Of a DNA stretch of 64,000 bases, positions 9,701 through 19,541 are shown piece by piece. This DNA is from Vibrio viridaestus. Its GTDB lineage: Bacteria > Pseudomonadota > Gammaproteobacteria > Enterobacterales > Vibrionaceae. Below the pieces are notes generated by a model, which was not told where the DNA came from, did not search any database, and saw nothing but the letters and a program-made list of their open reading frames with translations. The translations under genes were made by a program, and so were the position numbers. Position 1 is the stretch's first letter. Every line of letters begins with the position of its first letter. The DNA lies in assembly GCF_003856525.1 (NCBI RefSeq), contig NZ_RJVQ01000003.1:1-64000 (forward strand). The letters run 5' to 3'.

Positions 9701-9839
9701 CTTACCTAAATAAGTAAAGTCAGTAAAAACAACAGATACAGGCAGTCGTGCGTCTTGAAATGTTACGTTCGTTGCTAATGTACATAAAATGGAAACGACC
9801 GCGTCAGGAAGAGTGGTAAATAACACTAGGAGAGTATAT

Positions 9840-10823
9840 ATGAGATCAGTTCTTCGGATATCACTATTAGCAGGCTTGGCTATCAGTTCAATTGCAAATG
9901 CCGCAGATAAAGTTACGTTTCAACTTGATTGGCTTCCTGGAGGCGATAAGGCTCCTGTTTACGTCGGCATTCAAGAAGGCTTCTTTGCTGAAAAAGGCTT
10001 GGATGTGTCTATTGCAAATGGACGAGGCTCAACCGATGCTCTGACCAAAATTGCGACAGGCCATGCGGATATTGGCTCGGCTGATATTGGGGCATTAATG
10101 GCAGCTAAAGCTCAGGATGATATCCCAGTTGTCGCTATTTCGTCTTATTTTACCCAAGCCCCTCACGCATTTTTTGCACTGGAAGGATCGGGCATAAAGT
10201 CGATAAAAGACCTTAAAGGTAAGAAAGTAGCGACTTCGCCTTTTACGTCATCTAATGCTTTTTTACCGCTTGTTCTTAAAGAAAATGGTCTCGACGAAAA
10301 GCAAATTAATCTTGTTAAAACGGATCCTGGTGCGTTAGGTCCGATGATGATTACCGGTAATACTGACGCAATTATTGCCTGGGTAACCAATACGGCATTA
10401 TTCCGTGATCAAGCTAAGAGCGCAGGCAAGAAAGTGGTTGAGCTTCCTTGGTCTGATGCTGGACTCTCACTTTACAGCTCATCATTATTAGCATCGGAAA
10501 CGTTTCTAAAACAAAGACCTGATGTCGCTAAGCGCTTTGTAGAAGCATTTAACAAGTCTGTTCAGTTTACCTATGCTCATCCCGATAAAGCTGGCGATGA
10601 TCTACATAAAATGGTCCCAGAAGTTGACGCTAAGATTGTCGCAGCTCAAATAACCAGTATCAAAGGATTAGTCTACAACGACATATCTGAAAAGGATGGT
10701 ATCGGCCACTTTTCACCACAACGAGTGCAGCAGACATGGAAGTATGTCGCGGCTGCAAATGAGTTGAGCGAAGATTCTCTGGAGCCAGCCAAAATTATCG
10801 ATACATCATTTCTAGCGGAGTAG
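9840..10823 (+). CDS. ABC transporter substrate-binding protein, NMT1/SsuA type
   Basis: Periplasmic binding protein. A signal peptide ends at about residue 23 (SSIANA-ADK), and the mature part starts VTFQLDWLPGGDKAPVYVGIQ, typical of the NMT1/THI5-like group that binds pyrimidine precursors, sulfonates, nitrate or related small molecules. The ATG at 9840 is chosen because it begins the signal peptide and follows AGGAG (9828-9832). It is the first gene of a binding protein-ATPase-permease set downstream of hpxO, so a purine such as urate, or an allantoin-type product, is a reasonable but unproven ligand. Confidence 0.85.
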   Translation: MRSVLRISLLAGLAISSIANAADKVTFQLDWLPGGDKAPVYVGIQEGFFAEKGLDVSIANGRGSTDALTKIATGHADIGSADIGALMAAKAQDDIPVVAISSYFTQAPHAFFALEGSGIKSIKDLKGKKVATSPFTSSNAFLPLVLKENGLDEKQINLVKTDPGALGPMMITGNTDAIIAWVTNTALFRDQAKSAGKKVVELPWSDAGLSLYSSSLLASETFLKQRPDVAKRFVEAFNKSVQFTYAHPDKAGDDLHKMVPEVDAKIVAAQITSIKGLVYNDISEKDGIGHFSPQRVQQTWKYVAAANELSEDSLEPAKIIDTSFLAE

Positions 10824-10826
10824 GGT

Positions 10827-11621
10827 ATGGAAAGTAGTACGAGTGCACCAACGTCTTACGTAAGCATGAAAAATGTTGGCCATTGTTATGACCCAAGTGT
10901 CAATGATGTGATGGCTGTACAGCATATCGATTTAGATATTTATCGTCATGAATTCGTTGCAGTAGTTGGTCCATCAGGATGTGGTAAATCAACTCTGTTA
11001 CGTATGGTCTCTGGGTTGTTAATTCCCTCTCATGGAGAGGTGTCGGTTTTTAATCGCCCAGTGACTGAACCGAGAGAAGATGTCGGTATTGTTTTTCAAA
11101 AGCCCAATTTACTTCCTTGGCTGACTGTGAGAAAGAACGTTCTTTTCCCGCTAAAACACAAATATGGGAGTTACTCGAAAAAAGACGAAAAGCGTACGGA
11201 TGAGCTTTTGGAAATGGCTGGATTGAGTCAATTCGCCGATAAGATGCCGGATGAGTTGTCTGGTGGAATGCAGCAAAGAGTCGGGATTATAAGGGCGCTA
11301 TTGCTTAATCCGGATATTTTATTGATGGATGAACCATTCTCTGCATTAGATGCATTAACGAGAGAGCAAATTGGGTTCGACTTGTTAAAAATTTGGAATG
11401 ATAACCCGAAAACGGTTTTATTTATTACGCACTCAATTAGTGAAGCTGTATTGCTGGCCGATAGAGTCTTAGTCATGAGTAAACGTCCTGGGTCCGTTCT
11501 CGATTTAATTGATGTTGATATTCCAAGACCACGCACGAGTAAAACGATCAATGATCCGCGTTTTGCAGAACTTACTGATACTATTCGGGGGCATATCTAT
11601 GAGCCAAACGTATCAATCTAA
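10827..11621 (+). CDS. ABC transporter ATP-binding protein, NitT/TauT (SsuB-like) type
   Basis: ATPase subunit for the transporter, 264 residues. Walker A is GPSGCGKST, the Q-loop is in GIVFQKPNLLPWL, the signature is LSGGMQQRVGI and Walker B with D-loop is ILLMDEPFSALDA. It begins 3 bp after the binding-protein stop and overlaps the permease start by 23 bp, which shows a tightly coupled operon. Sequence resembles ThiZ/SsuB/TauB ATPases; it does not itself set substrate. Confidence 0.92.
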   Translation: MESSTSAPTSYVSMKNVGHCYDPSVNDVMAVQHIDLDIYRHEFVAVVGPSGCGKSTLLRMVSGLLIPSHGEVSVFNRPVTEPREDVGIVFQKPNLLPWLTVRKNVLFPLKHKYGSYSKKDEKRTDELLEMAGLSQFADKMPDELSGGMQQRVGIIRALLLNPDILLMDEPFSALDALTREQIGFDLLKIWNDNPKTVLFITHSISEAVLLADRVLVMSKRPGSVLDLIDVDIPRPRTSKTINDPRFAELTDTIRGHIYEPNVSI

Positions 11622-12393
11622 ATCCTGGATTGCTCAGCAAACGTATCGCATGGCACCCGTCATTTTCTTTATCTTTCTCTTATTGGCATGGGAGTTTATT
11701 TGTCGAGTAGGCTCGGTTCCCAGTTACATATTGCCTTCACCTAGTGCTATTGTGGATGCCTTTTTTAATGTTCCAATCACTCGTTGGTTAGATCATTTGT
11801 GGGCTACGCTCCGAGTGGCATTGAGTGGGTTTATTGTTTCTTTGGTCATTGCCATTCCACTTGCGATCGGTATGGTGAGATCCGAGTTGCTCAACAGAAC
11901 GTTATATCCGGTACTAATCGTAATTCAGTCAACACCTGTAGTCGCTGTTGCACCACTTATCATTGTGCTTTTAGGTACGGAAGACCCATCAAGGATTCTC
12001 ATTACCTGTCTTATTACGTTTTTTCCATTAGTCGTTTCAACGACGACTGGACTACTGGAAACACCGCCTGAATTAATTGAATTAAGTCAGTCATTGAGAG
12101 CGCCAAGATACAGAGAAACCTGGCAAATCCGCATCCCTTATGCGATTCCTCATATTTTTAGTGGCGTCCGAGTCTCTATTACTCTGGCTATTATCGGTGC
12201 AGTGGTCGCGGAGTTTGTTGCGGCAGATAAAGGACTTGGTTACTTCATCCAGTTCTCGACGTCCTATTTTAAAATACCGCAAGCCTTTGCCGGTTTGTTC
12301 TTTCTGGCGGCGATCAGCTTACTGCTGTTTAAGTCCGTACAATGGATTCAAGTTTGGTTGTTTCCATGGAGCTTGCCCAAAAAGAAAAAATAA
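11599..12393 (+). CDS. ABC transporter permease, NitT/TauT (SsuC-like) type
   Basis: Inner-membrane permease with about six membrane segments in 264 residues; the EAA-type coupling loop lies around ELIELSQSLRAPRYRETWQIRIPYAIP. The frame is open from 11509, but ATG 11599 (MSQTYQSKSWIAQQTYR) gives the normal cytoplasmic leader and overlaps the ATPase gene by 23 bp. It completes the three-gene importer begun at 9840. Confidence 0.9.
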   Translation: MSQTYQSKSWIAQQTYRMAPVIFFIFLLLAWEFICRVGSVPSYILPSPSAIVDAFFNVPITRWLDHLWATLRVALSGFIVSLVIAIPLAIGMVRSELLNRTLYPVLIVIQSTPVVAVAPLIIVLLGTEDPSRILITCLITFFPLVVSTTTGLLETPPELIELSQSLRAPRYRETWQIRIPYAIPHIFSGVRVSITLAIIGAVVAEFVAADKGLGYFIQFSTSYFKIPQAFAGLFFLAAISLLLFKSVQWIQVWLFPWSLPKKKK

Positions 12394-12397
12394 AAAA

Positions 12398-12420
12398 AAG
12401 GCTTCCTCGGAAGCCTTCTT
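12398..12420. terminator. Bidirectional terminator
   Basis: AAGGCTTCC/GGAAGCCTT with a two-base spacer lies between the convergent permease and NhaC-like genes. An A-run on the left and a T-rich right side allow termination both ways. Confidence 0.85.
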
Positions 12421-12424
12421 CTTA

Positions 12425-13750
12425 TTAAAGAGTCATCGCGGCGATCCAGCCAAAGATAACCAAGGGGATATTGTAGTGTATAAATGTGGGTACAACGGTT
12501 TCCCAAATATGTTCATGCTGACCATCGGCATTTAGGCCTGCTGTAGGTCCTAAGGTTGAGTCGGATGCAGGGGAACCAGCATCGCCAAGTGCTGCCGCTG
12601 TTCCAACAAGAGCAATCGTTGCCATTGGTGAAAATCCAAATGCCAGAGCTAATGGTACGTAAATAGTGGCAATGATAGGGATGGTCGAAAATGAAGAACC
12701 GATGCCCATTGTGACCAAAAGACCGACGATTAACATCAGTAGAGCTGCTAGTGGTTTATTGTCACCGATACTATCTGATAGAGAATGTACCAGTGTTTCA
12801 ACTCCGCCAGTTTCTTTCATAACTGCAGCAAAACCCGCAGCAGCAATCATAATGAAACCAATCATTGCCATCATATGTACGCCGCGAGTGAATACGTCTT
12901 GAGTCTCTTTCCACTTGATGACACCACCAAAAGCAAACACCATGAAGCCCGTCAAAGCACCCACGACCATAGACTCTGTAGTCAGCTGAACAGATAGAGC
13001 CGCGATGATGCCAATAATTGCAACGATAATGTTTTTCTTATTAATCGTAACGTCACTTGCGTTCACCACCGTCAAATCATTTTCTTCGTATTCTCTAGGT
13101 TTACGATAAGTGAAAAAGACAGCCATGAGCAAACCAAAGACCATTCCTGCTCCTGGTAGCAGCATTGCTGTAGGAATCTGAGAAGCTGTTACGTGAAGGA
13201 GTCCATTGTCTCTAAGGTTTTTCAATAGTATGTCGTTAAGAAATATACCGCCAAAGCCAATTGGTAGAACCATATAGGGGGTAATTAAACCAAAGGTCAG
13301 GATACAAGCGATAAGACGACGGTCTATCTTTAGCTTCGCAAAAACGCCTAAAAGAGGTGGAATTAAAATGGGAATAAATGCGATATGGACTGGGATAACG
13401 TTTTGCGATGACATAGTAACAAGAACTAATGCAAACAGCATAGCGTATTTAAATCCTAGACTAGCTGCATTATGGTCTTTACCAGAAATCTTTCTCACAA
13501 CACTTTGTGCAACTAAATCGGTTACACCCGATTTGGAAATTGCCACAGCAAAGGCTCCGAGCATTGCATAACTCAGGGCAATATTAGCGCCTCCACCAAG
13601 GCCACTTTCAAATGCTGCGACAGCATCATTAAGGGACATCCCTGAAAATAAGCCACCAATGATGGCACTAAATGTGAGTGCAACGACCACATTTACCCGC
13701 ATCAATGCCAAAATCAGCATAATGCAAACGGATATTACAACAGGATTCAT
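12425..13750 (-). CDS. Na+/H+ antiporter NhaC superfamily protein
   Basis: A 441-residue polytopic inner-membrane protein with about 11-12 hydrophobic segments. The C-terminal half has [22 protein letters not shown] and [24 protein letters not shown], features of the NhaC/arginine-ornithine antiporter superfamily group with H. influenzae HI1107-like members. Ion specificity cannot be read from sequence; Na+/H+ exchange would fit a marine sodium-based physiology. The next gene upstream on the same strand is rnt, 44 bp away. Confidence 0.8.
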   Translation of the reverse strand: MNPVVISVCIMLILALMRVNVVVALTFSAIIGGLFSGMSLNDAVAAFESGLGGGANIALSYAMLGAFAVAISKSGVTDLVAQSVVRKISGKDHNAASLGFKYAMLFALVLVTMSSQNVIPVHIAFIPILIPPLLGVFAKLKIDRRLIACILTFGLITPYMVLPIGFGGIFLNDILLKNLRDNGLLHVTASQIPTAMLLPGAGMVFGLLMAVFFTYRKPREYEENDLTVVNASDVTINKKNIIVAIIGIIAALSVQLTTESMVVGALTGFMVFAFGGVIKWKETQDVFTRGVHMMAMIGFIMIAAAGFAAVMKETGGVETLVHSLSDSIGDNKPLAALLMLIVGLLVTMGIGSSFSTIPIIATIYVPLALAFGFSPMATIALVGTAAALGDAGSPASDSTLGPTAGLNADGQHEHIWETVVPTFIHYNIPLVIFGWIAAMTL

Positions 13751-13794
13751 ACTACTCTCGTCTGTTATTTTTAGTCTAAATGTAAAAAATATTT

Positions 13795-14454
13795 TTAATT
13801 ATTATCTTCGTTATCATCGCTAATCAGAGGCCAGCCACCAAGGTCTTTCCACTTATTAACGATTCCGCAGAATAAGTCTGCTGTCTTTTGCGTGTCATAT
13901 AGCGCTGAATGCGCTTCTTTTGCGTCAAATTTCATACCTGCTGTTTTACAAGCTTTAGCTAAAACGGTTTGACCGTAAGCCAGTCCAGCTAATGTTGCAG
14001 TATCGAATGTAGCAAACGGGTGAAAAGGAACTCTTTTAAGTTTTGCTCTCTCATTAGCGGCTTTAACAAAGCTATGATCGAAATGAGCATTGTGGGCGAC
14101 AATAATTGCGCGTTGGCAACCTGCATCCTTCTGTTCTTTGCGAATTTGTCTGTAGATTTCTTTAAGCGCTTCTTCTTCACTGACCGCCCCTCGAAGAGGG
14201 CTAAAAGGGTCTCGAATACCATTGAACTCAAGCGCTTCTTTTTCTAGGTTAGCACCCTCGAATGGCATTATGTGAAAGTGCATCGTGGTGGCTGGTTGTA
14301 AATATCCCTGCTCATCCATTTTGGTTGTAATCGCACAGATTTCGAGTAACGCATCGGTTTCAGCATTAAAGCCTGCGGTCTCTACGTCGATAACAACAGG
14401 TAAATAGCCACGGAAACGTGCTTTTAACAGAGAGGTATCGCTGTGATTTGCCAT
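13795..14454 (-). CDS. rnt: Ribonuclease T
   Basis: DEDD-type 3'-5' exoribonuclease that trims tRNA CCA ends and matures 5S and 23S rRNA. Exo motif I is [10 protein letters not shown] (first Asp and Glu), motif II is in [14 protein letters not shown], and motif III is [14 protein letters not shown] with its His and Asp. The 219 residues match the family. Acts as a dimer in the cytoplasm. Confidence 0.96.
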   Translation of the reverse strand: MANHSDTSLLKARFRGYLPVVIDVETAGFNAETDALLEICAITTKMDEQGYLQPATTMHFHIMPFEGANLEKEALEFNGIRDPFSPLRGAVSEEEALKEIYRQIRKEQKDAGCQRAIIVAHNAHFDHSFVKAANERAKLKRVPFHPFATFDTATLAGLAYGQTVLAKACKTAGMKFDAKEAHSALYDTQKTADLFCGIVNKWKDLGGWPLISDDNEDNN

Positions 14455-14553
14455 GATTGCCCTAGATTATAAAATAGGGGAGGCATTATTACAGATAATG
14501 GAGATTAGCAAAACCCTGATCGAAAAACATTGCTGCTTTTTGCCTATTTTATT

Positions 14554-14569
14554 TGGTCTGGTTCTTGCT
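14554..14569 (+). promoter_or_regulatory. Candidate sigma-54 promoter of motY
   Basis: TGGTCTGGTTCTTGCT has the invariant GG (14555-14556) and GC (14567-14568) separated by exactly 10 bases, and TTGCT at the -12 element. Flagellar middle and late genes in vibrios use sigma-54 (RpoN) with FlrC or sigma-28; I see no sigma-28 (TAAA-N15-GCCGATAA) match here. Predicted start is near 14580, leaving a leader with a small CGGCA/TGCCG hairpin (14594-14609). Confidence 0.6.
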
Positions 14570-14637
14570 ATATCTCTATGGGTTGAGTTGTAACGGCATT
14601 TTTTTGCCGCTTTGGGTTGTTGTTTGGAGTATTTAAC

Positions 14638-15522
14638 GTGAAGAATAAGTGGTTTCTAAAAGTATCGATAGGAATTGCGGTCGTATCTGCGACTACTGCT
14701 TATGCGATGGATACGCGTTACGTCGCCAAACCTACTGAGTCGCATTGGGATATGCTCAAGGACACGCCACTGGAGTGCCAACTTGTCCATCCTATTCCTC
14801 ATTATGGTACCGCTCAATTTACAGCCCGAGCAAGCAAAAAGCTCAACCTTGACTTTGAACTAAAGATGAATCGTCCGATGGGCGAGACAAGACAGGTTTC
14901 TTTAGTGTCTATGCCACCTTCCTGGAGGCCGGGAGAGCGTGCTGAACAAGTAGAGAACCTAAAGTTCTTCCAGCAGTTCGATGGTTATATTGGTGGCCAG
15001 ACAGCTTGGCTTATGCTGACCGAACTAGAAAGAGGCCGTTTCCCAACCTTTAGCTATCAAGAATGGCAACGGAAGGATAAACGCATTGAAGTAGCATTAT
15101 CGTCAGTACTTTTCCAACAAAAATACGACGACTTTAGCCAATGTATCAGTCGTTTACTGCCGTACAGCTTTGAGGATATTTCCTTTACGATTCTTCATTA
15201 TGATCGAGATAGTCTTCAAGTGAATAAGGCTTCTCAAAAGCGTTTGGCGCAGATTGCTGAGTATATCCGTTACAATCAGGATATCGATTTGGTTTTGGTT
15301 TCCACGTATACCGATGGCGATGGAACTAAAAGTGAGCGGCAGGATTTATCCGAGCGACGGGCAGAAGTGTTACAAGAATATTTCCAATCGTTGGGACTTC
15401 CTGGCGATCGTATTCAAGTAGAAGGTTATGGTAAAAGACGACCTATTGCTGACGATGCGTCTCCTGTTGGTAAAGAGAAAAACCGCCGCGTAGTTATTTC
15501 TTTAGGTCGTTCACAAGTCTAG
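14638..15522 (+). CDS. motY: Sodium-type flagellar motor protein MotY
   Basis: Component of the T ring of the Na+-driven polar flagellum. The first ~23 residues form a signal peptide (ending TAYA), and the mature protein starts [14 protein letters not shown]. The C-terminal half is an OmpA-like peptidoglycan-binding domain (about residues 175-290) with [18 protein letters not shown] and [13 protein letters not shown]. The start is a GTG at 14638, chosen for TGGAG seven bases upstream; an in-frame TTG at 14617 would lack a ribosome site. The 3' end overlaps the convergent next gene by 4 bp. Confidence 0.93.
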   Translation: MKNKWFLKVSIGIAVVSATTAYAMDTRYVAKPTESHWDMLKDTPLECQLVHPIPHYGTAQFTARASKKLNLDFELKMNRPMGETRQVSLVSMPPSWRPGERAEQVENLKFFQQFDGYIGGQTAWLMLTELERGRFPTFSYQEWQRKDKRIEVALSSVLFQQKYDDFSQCISRLLPYSFEDISFTILHYDRDSLQVNKASQKRLAQIAEYIRYNQDIDLVLVSTYTDGDGTKSERQDLSERRAEVLQEYFQSLGLPGDRIQVEGYGKRRPIADDASPVGKEKNRRVVISLGRSQV

Positions 15523-15956
15523 TTGAGTTTAAATCGCTTGATTAGATTACAGTTCGATGCTGTCTCTATATTTTGTACGACACTTGCGATAGCAGGATTA
15601 GGGTGGCGCTTCATGTATTCGATAAGCGCCTTTTTACAGCAGCCTAATGAATCAATAAATGAATCACACTCACGATTCTGACATTGTGGCACTAGCATCA
15701 GTACTTTTTCAGAAGCCAGTTGCAAGTATTTCAATTCGAACTCTTGATCACCGATACTACGCCATAGCTTGGCCATATTGTGGCAAGAGTAGATGGAAAC
15801 TGTGAGTTTATCATCTAAGGATAGTGCTTGAGACTGCTGCAATTCATCACTGATCGCCAGAGCTTGCTGGTAATGCAAAATACTGTTCATGAAGTCGTTC
15901 TTCTTTAACGCATCTTCGGCGATTAGGGTGTGTTGTTCCCATTGCAACATAGTCAT
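15519..15956 (-). CDS. DUF2753-like small protein under Fur control
   Basis: A 145-residue soluble protein with no signal peptide, made largely of helices ([30 protein letters not shown]), a pattern like one or two TPR-type pairs. It has two close cysteine clusters (CQNRECDSF and GCCKKA). It resembles the Vibrio family DUF2753, from memory; function unknown. The start at 15956 is preferred over upstream in-frame codons because GGAGCG precedes it. The gene has its own promoter with a perfect Fur box, so it should be expressed under iron limitation. Confidence 0.75.
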   Translation of the reverse strand: MTMLQWEQHTLIAEDALKKNDFMNSILHYQQALAISDELQQSQALSLDDKLTVSIYSCHNMAKLWRSIGDQEFELKYLQLASEKVLMLVPQCQNRECDSFIDSLGCCKKALIEYMKRHPNPAIASVVQNIETASNCNLIKRFKLN

Positions 15957-15986
15957 CTTATTCGCTCCTCTAACGATGATTCCAAT

Positions 15987-16015
15987 AAAATAAATGATAA
16001 TCATTATCATGTAAA
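15987..16015 (-). promoter_or_regulatory. Fur box set in the promoter of the DUF2753-like gene
   Basis: The 7-1-7 palindrome TGATAAT-C-ATTATCA at 15995-16009 matches the Fur consensus perfectly. On the minus strand it fills the 17-bp spacer between TTTACA (16015-16010) and TATTTT (15992-15987), a good sigma-70 pair. Iron-loaded Fur would cover the promoter completely. The gene start is 39 bp from the box; no other gene is oriented to use it. Confidence 0.92.
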
Positions 16016-16020
16016 GATAA

Positions 16021-16050
16021 AAATAAAGCGGCTCGATGGCCGCTTTATTT
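16021..16050 (-). terminator. gloA terminator
   Basis: A 12-bp stem (AAATAAAGCGGC / GCCGCTTTATTT) with a short loop lies just after gloA on the minus strand and is followed by a T-rich stretch. It isolates the Fur-controlled gene from gloA transcription. Confidence 0.88.
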
Positions 16051-16072
16051 AGATTAAAAATTCGTTTTTTGG

Positions 16073-16492
16073 TTAGTCGTTACCGAGACCTTTCCCTGCT
16101 GATTTATTTTCAATCAGCTCAATCATGTAACCATTTGGATCTTTGATAAATGCGATATTTGTCGTACCACCTTTTACAGGACCAGGTTCGCGAGTCACTA
16201 CGCCACCCATCTCTTTCACACGGTCACATGTACCAGTAAGGTCATCAACACCAATTGCGATGTGCCCGTAAGCATTACCTAAATCATACTCAGAAGTACC
16301 CCAGTTGTACGTCAACTCGATAACAGCACCTTCTGACTCTTCACAATAGCCAATAAAGGCAAGAGTATATTTGTATTCTTCGTTTTCGCTTTTGCGAAGT
16401 AATTTCATACCCATTACATCAGTGTAGAATGCGATAGAACGATCAAGATCGCCTACACGTAACATGGTATGAAGAAGTCTTGTATTTGACAT
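16073..16492 (-). CDS. gloA: Lactoylglutathione lyase (glyoxalase I)
   Basis: Isomerises the methylglyoxal-glutathione hemithioacetal to S-lactoylglutathione. The start [29 protein letters not shown] and the metal and active-site regions ([25 protein letters not shown]) are those of the Ni-dependent bacterial enzyme of about 135-140 residues (139 here). The start at 16492 follows AGGAG; the frame is open further upstream into nth but homology stops here. It begins 10 bp after the nth stop. Confidence 0.96.
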   Translation of the reverse strand: MSNTRLLHTMLRVGDLDRSIAFYTDVMGMKLLRKSENEEYKYTLAFIGYCEESEGAVIELTYNWGTSEYDLGNAYGHIAIGVDDLTGTCDRVKEMGGVVTREPGPVKGGTTNIAFIKDPNGYMIELIENKSAGKGLGND

Positions 16493-16502
16493 AGCTTTGC
16501 TC

Positions 16503-17144
16503 CTAGCTTTCCGGGTAGATTTTCTCTTTGTATTCACAAAGATCTTCTATTATGCAGCTGCCACAACGTGGTTTACGCGCTATGCATGTATAGCGACCAT
16601 GAAGGATCAACCAGTGATGTACGTCCACTTTAAATTCTTTCGGTACGACTTTTAACAGTTTTTGTTCTACTTCATCTACGTTTTTACCAACCGCAAATTT
16701 GGTGCGGTTAGAGACACGAAATATATGCGTATCGACTGCTATTGTTGGCCAGCCGAAAGCGGTGTTTAGGACCACATTCGCCGTTTTTCTTCCAACGCCA
16801 GGAAGGGCTTCTAATGCAGCTCTATCCTCAGGAACTTGACCACCATGTTTTTCAACTAGCATTCGGCAGGTCTTAATTACGTTTTCAGCTTTAGAATTAA
16901 ATAAACCGATAGTTTTTATGTAGTCTTTTACGCCATCAACGCCGAGGTCAAGAATGGCTTGTGGTGTATTTGCTACTGGATACAGTTTCGCGGTGGCCTT
17001 GTTGACACTAACATCGGTAGCTTGTGCACTTAGTAAAACGGATATCAAAAGCTCAAATGGATTTGTCCAAACCAGTTCGGTTTCTGGTTTTGGATTATTT
17101 GCTCGCAAGCGTTCGAGAATTTCTACTCTTTTTTCTTTATTCAT
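16503..17144 (-). CDS. nth: Endonuclease III (DNA glycosylase/AP lyase)
   Basis: Base-excision repair enzyme for oxidised pyrimidines. The helix-hairpin-helix [13 protein letters not shown] holds the catalytic Lys, followed by the catalytic Asp in AVDTHIFRV. The [4Fe-4S] cluster cysteines are in the C-terminal [17 protein letters not shown] (C-x6-C-x2-C-x5-C). ATG at 17144 aligns with the E. coli start (MNKxKRxEIL) and gives 213 residues; a GTG at 17162 overlapping the rsxE stop (GTGA) is an alternative and would couple translation to rsxE, as in E. coli gene order. Confidence 0.97.
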   Translation of the reverse strand: MNKEKRVEILERLRANNPKPETELVWTNPFELLISVLLSAQATDVSVNKATAKLYPVANTPQAILDLGVDGVKDYIKTIGLFNSKAENVIKTCRMLVEKHGGQVPEDRAALEALPGVGRKTANVVLNTAFGWPTIAVDTHIFRVSNRTKFAVGKNVDEVEQKLLKVVPKEFKVDVHHWLILHGRYTCIARKPRCGSCIIEDLCEYKEKIYPES

Positions 17145-17158
17145 AGGAATAGTTGATA

Positions 17159-17857
17159 TCACTGAGTAACGTTAGTCACTCGTGCTCTCTCAATTTTAGG
17201 TTTAGTTTCTTTTGGTTTTCTCTGTGCAACACCACTATCGATGACATTTTTTATTGCAATTAGCAGGCCGACAAAAATAAACGCACCAGGCGGTAACATG
17301 GCGAGTAAAAAACCATTATCTAAATGAACGACTTCAATTCTGAGGGATTTAGCCCAATCACCCAAGAGTAAATTCGCGTTATCAAACAATGTTCCCTGGC
17401 CTAGAACCTCCCGAATCATGCCTAATACGACTAATACGGCGGTCATCCCTAGCCCCATCCAAAAGCCATCTAGTGCAGCGGGAATGGGTTGGTTTTTTGA
17501 TGCATAGGCTTCTGCACGACCAATGATAATACAGTTAGTTACGATCAAGGGGATGAAAATACCAAGTGACAGGTATAGTTCGTAGGCATAGGCGTTCATC
17601 AATAATTGAACGCAAGTAACCAGAGAGGCGATAATCATAACGAAAATCGGAATACGGACATCTTTAGGAACGTAATCTTTTACCAGAGAGACGGTCACGT
17701 TAGAGCAAACCAAGACTAAAAGTGTTGCTACCCCTAAACCAAGAGCATTTGTGACTGTTGATGACACAGCAAGAAGCGGGCACAAGCCGAGCAACTGAAC
17801 CAGTGCCGGGTTGTTTTTCCACATACCGTTGGTCATTAATTCTTTGTTTGCGCTCAT
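17159..17857 (-). CDS. rsxE: Rsx/Rnf complex subunit E
   Basis: Integral membrane subunit of the Rnf-type NADH/ferredoxin electron-transfer complex (in E. coli, Rsx keeps SoxR reduced). It has about six membrane segments in 232 residues with conserved [16 protein letters not shown] and [17 protein letters not shown], paralogous to RsxA. The start at 17857 is chosen for CAGGAG upstream. Last gene of rsxABCDGE; one base separates it from rsxG and its stop touches the nth region. Confidence 0.95.
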   Translation of the reverse strand: MSANKELMTNGMWKNNPALVQLLGLCPLLAVSSTVTNALGLGVATLLVLVCSNVTVSLVKDYVPKDVRIPIFVMIIASLVTCVQLLMNAYAYELYLSLGIFIPLIVTNCIIIGRAEAYASKNQPIPAALDGFWMGLGMTAVLVVLGMIREVLGQGTLFDNANLLLGDWAKSLRIEVVHLDNGFLLAMLPPGAFIFVGLLIAIKNVIDSGVAQRKPKETKPKIERARVTNVTQ

Positions 17858-17858
17858 C

Positions 17859-18491
17859 TTAATCTCCTGTTGAGCAGTCAAGAGGCTGCGAATATATTTT
17901 GTCACGATTACTCGCGACAAATTCAAGAGTATTCTTGATCGCTTTGACTACTGCTCTCGGTGTAATTGTCGCACCAGTAAACTGATCAAATTGCCCACCG
18001 TCTTTACGTACATGCCACATGGCTTGATTGTCTGCAGTAAGATATTTGCCTGTGAATCCAAGAATCCAATCAGAAACCCTAAGGTCAATTTTGTCACCTA
18101 ATCCCGGTGTCTCTTGCTGTGATAACACTCGAGTACCGGTCACGATACCTTTATTATTGACGCCAACGATTAATTTGATTTCACCGTTATATCCATCAGG
18201 TGCTATGGATTCGATTGCCATACCTGTTGGTTCACCATTTTTGCGCGCTATATACGCGTGAACTTTGGGGGCCTTAGTCAGATAATCGAGAGTAACCAGT
18301 GTACAAGACTTATACAAATCATTGTCAAACTCCGTTTTAGGAATGACTTGATTCAGAACGGCTAGAAGTTGTACTCGTTGCTGTTCCTTGATTTGGTTTG
18401 CAGTAAAATATTGCGTTACTGCAACCAACCCTGTTGAGGCACAGGCAAAAATAGCCAAAATTAATCCATTTTTTTTGATCGCATTAATCAT
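17859..18491 (-). CDS. rsxG: Rsx/Rnf complex subunit G
   Basis: A single N-terminal membrane anchor (about residues 10-28) followed by a periplasmic FMN-binding domain. The motif [11 protein letters not shown] in its version [16 protein letters not shown] holds the Thr that carries covalent FMN. The 210 residues are normal. It sits between rsxD and rsxE with only 1-3 bp gaps. Confidence 0.95.
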   Translation of the reverse strand: MINAIKKNGLILAIFACASTGLVAVTQYFTANQIKEQQRVQLLAVLNQVIPKTEFDNDLYKSCTLVTLDYLTKAPKVHAYIARKNGEPTGMAIESIAPDGYNGEIKLIVGVNNKGIVTGTRVLSQQETPGLGDKIDLRVSDWILGFTGKYLTADNQAMWHVRKDGGQFDQFTGATITPRAVVKAIKNTLEFVASNRDKIYSQPLDCSTGD

Positions 18492-18494
18492 TAG

Positions 18495-19541
18495 TTAGTG
18501 CCCGTAAGTTCTTGGTTTTGTGTAGTAGTCGATCAGCGGAACACACATGTTGCCTAGCAAAACGGAAAAAGCAACACCGTCAGGGAATCCACCCCAAGCC
18601 CTAATCACGAATATCATGACACCAACAAAACAACCAAAAATAATACGGCCTTTGACCGTAGTTGATGCCGTTACTGGGTCAGTGGCAATGAAGAAGGCCC
18701 CAAGCATCGTTGCTCCAGAGAGTAAATGTATTAGAGGTGATGAGATCGTTTCTGGAGCGATTAGCCAACCAATAGCACTCGAGAGAGAAATGCCAGCTAA
18801 CACCATTGTCGGAATCTGCCATTGAATCACTCTAAGTTTAAGTAGCAGTAAACCACCGATGAGATAGGCAATATTTACCCATTGCCAACCGATACCAGCC
18901 AGTGAGTTAAACTGCGGTGTCGAAAGCGCATCTTGCATAGAGTGCCCGGCGTGTAAAGACGTTCTAATCGTATCAAGTGGCGTCGCCATTGTGATACCAT
19001 CCACGCTAAGACGAAGCTGTTGCAAGGAAAGGCCACTACCACTGTAGCCAGTAAAAATCACTTTTAAACAATCTGACAGTGACGTTGGGTTACCCAGCAA
19101 ATCAGCGGGCGGTAGCCAACTGGTCATTTGCAGCGGGAAGGCAACAAGTAATACAACGTATCCGATCATGGCTGGATTAAACGGATTTTGTCCTAATCCT
19201 CCGTAAAGTTGCTTTGCAACAACGATAGCGAAGAGAAGACCGATGGTGATAACCCACCATGGAGCCAGAGGTGGTATAGAGACCGCTAACAACCACGCGG
19301 TGACAATACCGCTGTAATCCCTAATGTACGCTGTCGTTTTGCGTTTGCGCAGTAATGCTATGGTTAGTTCCAAAAATAAACTGAATACAATAGCAAAAAT
19401 GAGCTGAATTAACGTTCCCCATCCAAAAAAATAGCATTGAGCCAGAAGACCGGGAAGGGCTGCGATTGCAACCCATTTCATCACATCTGAAGTTTTTCTT
19501 TTTGTATGCGTGTGAGGGGAACTCGTTATGAAAAACGCCAC
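18495..19541 (-). CDS. rsxD: Rsx/Rnf complex subunit D
   Basis: A 348-residue membrane protein with about nine segments. The second covalent-FMN Thr is expected in [21 protein letters not shown]-like region near residue 185; the [10 protein letters not shown]-type motif here reads [13 protein letters not shown], which holds the flavinylated Thr in other RnfD proteins. The start is a GTG at 19541 directly after the rsxC stop, with GAGGAG inside the end of rsxC. Confidence 0.94.
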   Translation of the reverse strand: MAFFITSSPHTHTKRKTSDVMKWVAIAALPGLLAQCYFFGWGTLIQLIFAIVFSLFLELTIALLRKRKTTAYIRDYSGIVTAWLLAVSIPPLAPWWVITIGLLFAIVVAKQLYGGLGQNPFNPAMIGYVVLLVAFPLQMTSWLPPADLLGNPTSLSDCLKVIFTGYSGSGLSLQQLRLSVDGITMATPLDTIRTSLHAGHSMQDALSTPQFNSLAGIGWQWVNIAYLIGGLLLLKLRVIQWQIPTMVLAGISLSSAIGWLIAPETISSPLIHLLSGATMLGAFFIATDPVTASTTVKGRIIFGCFVGVMIFVIRAWGGFPDGVAFSVLLGNMCVPLIDYYTKPRTYGH

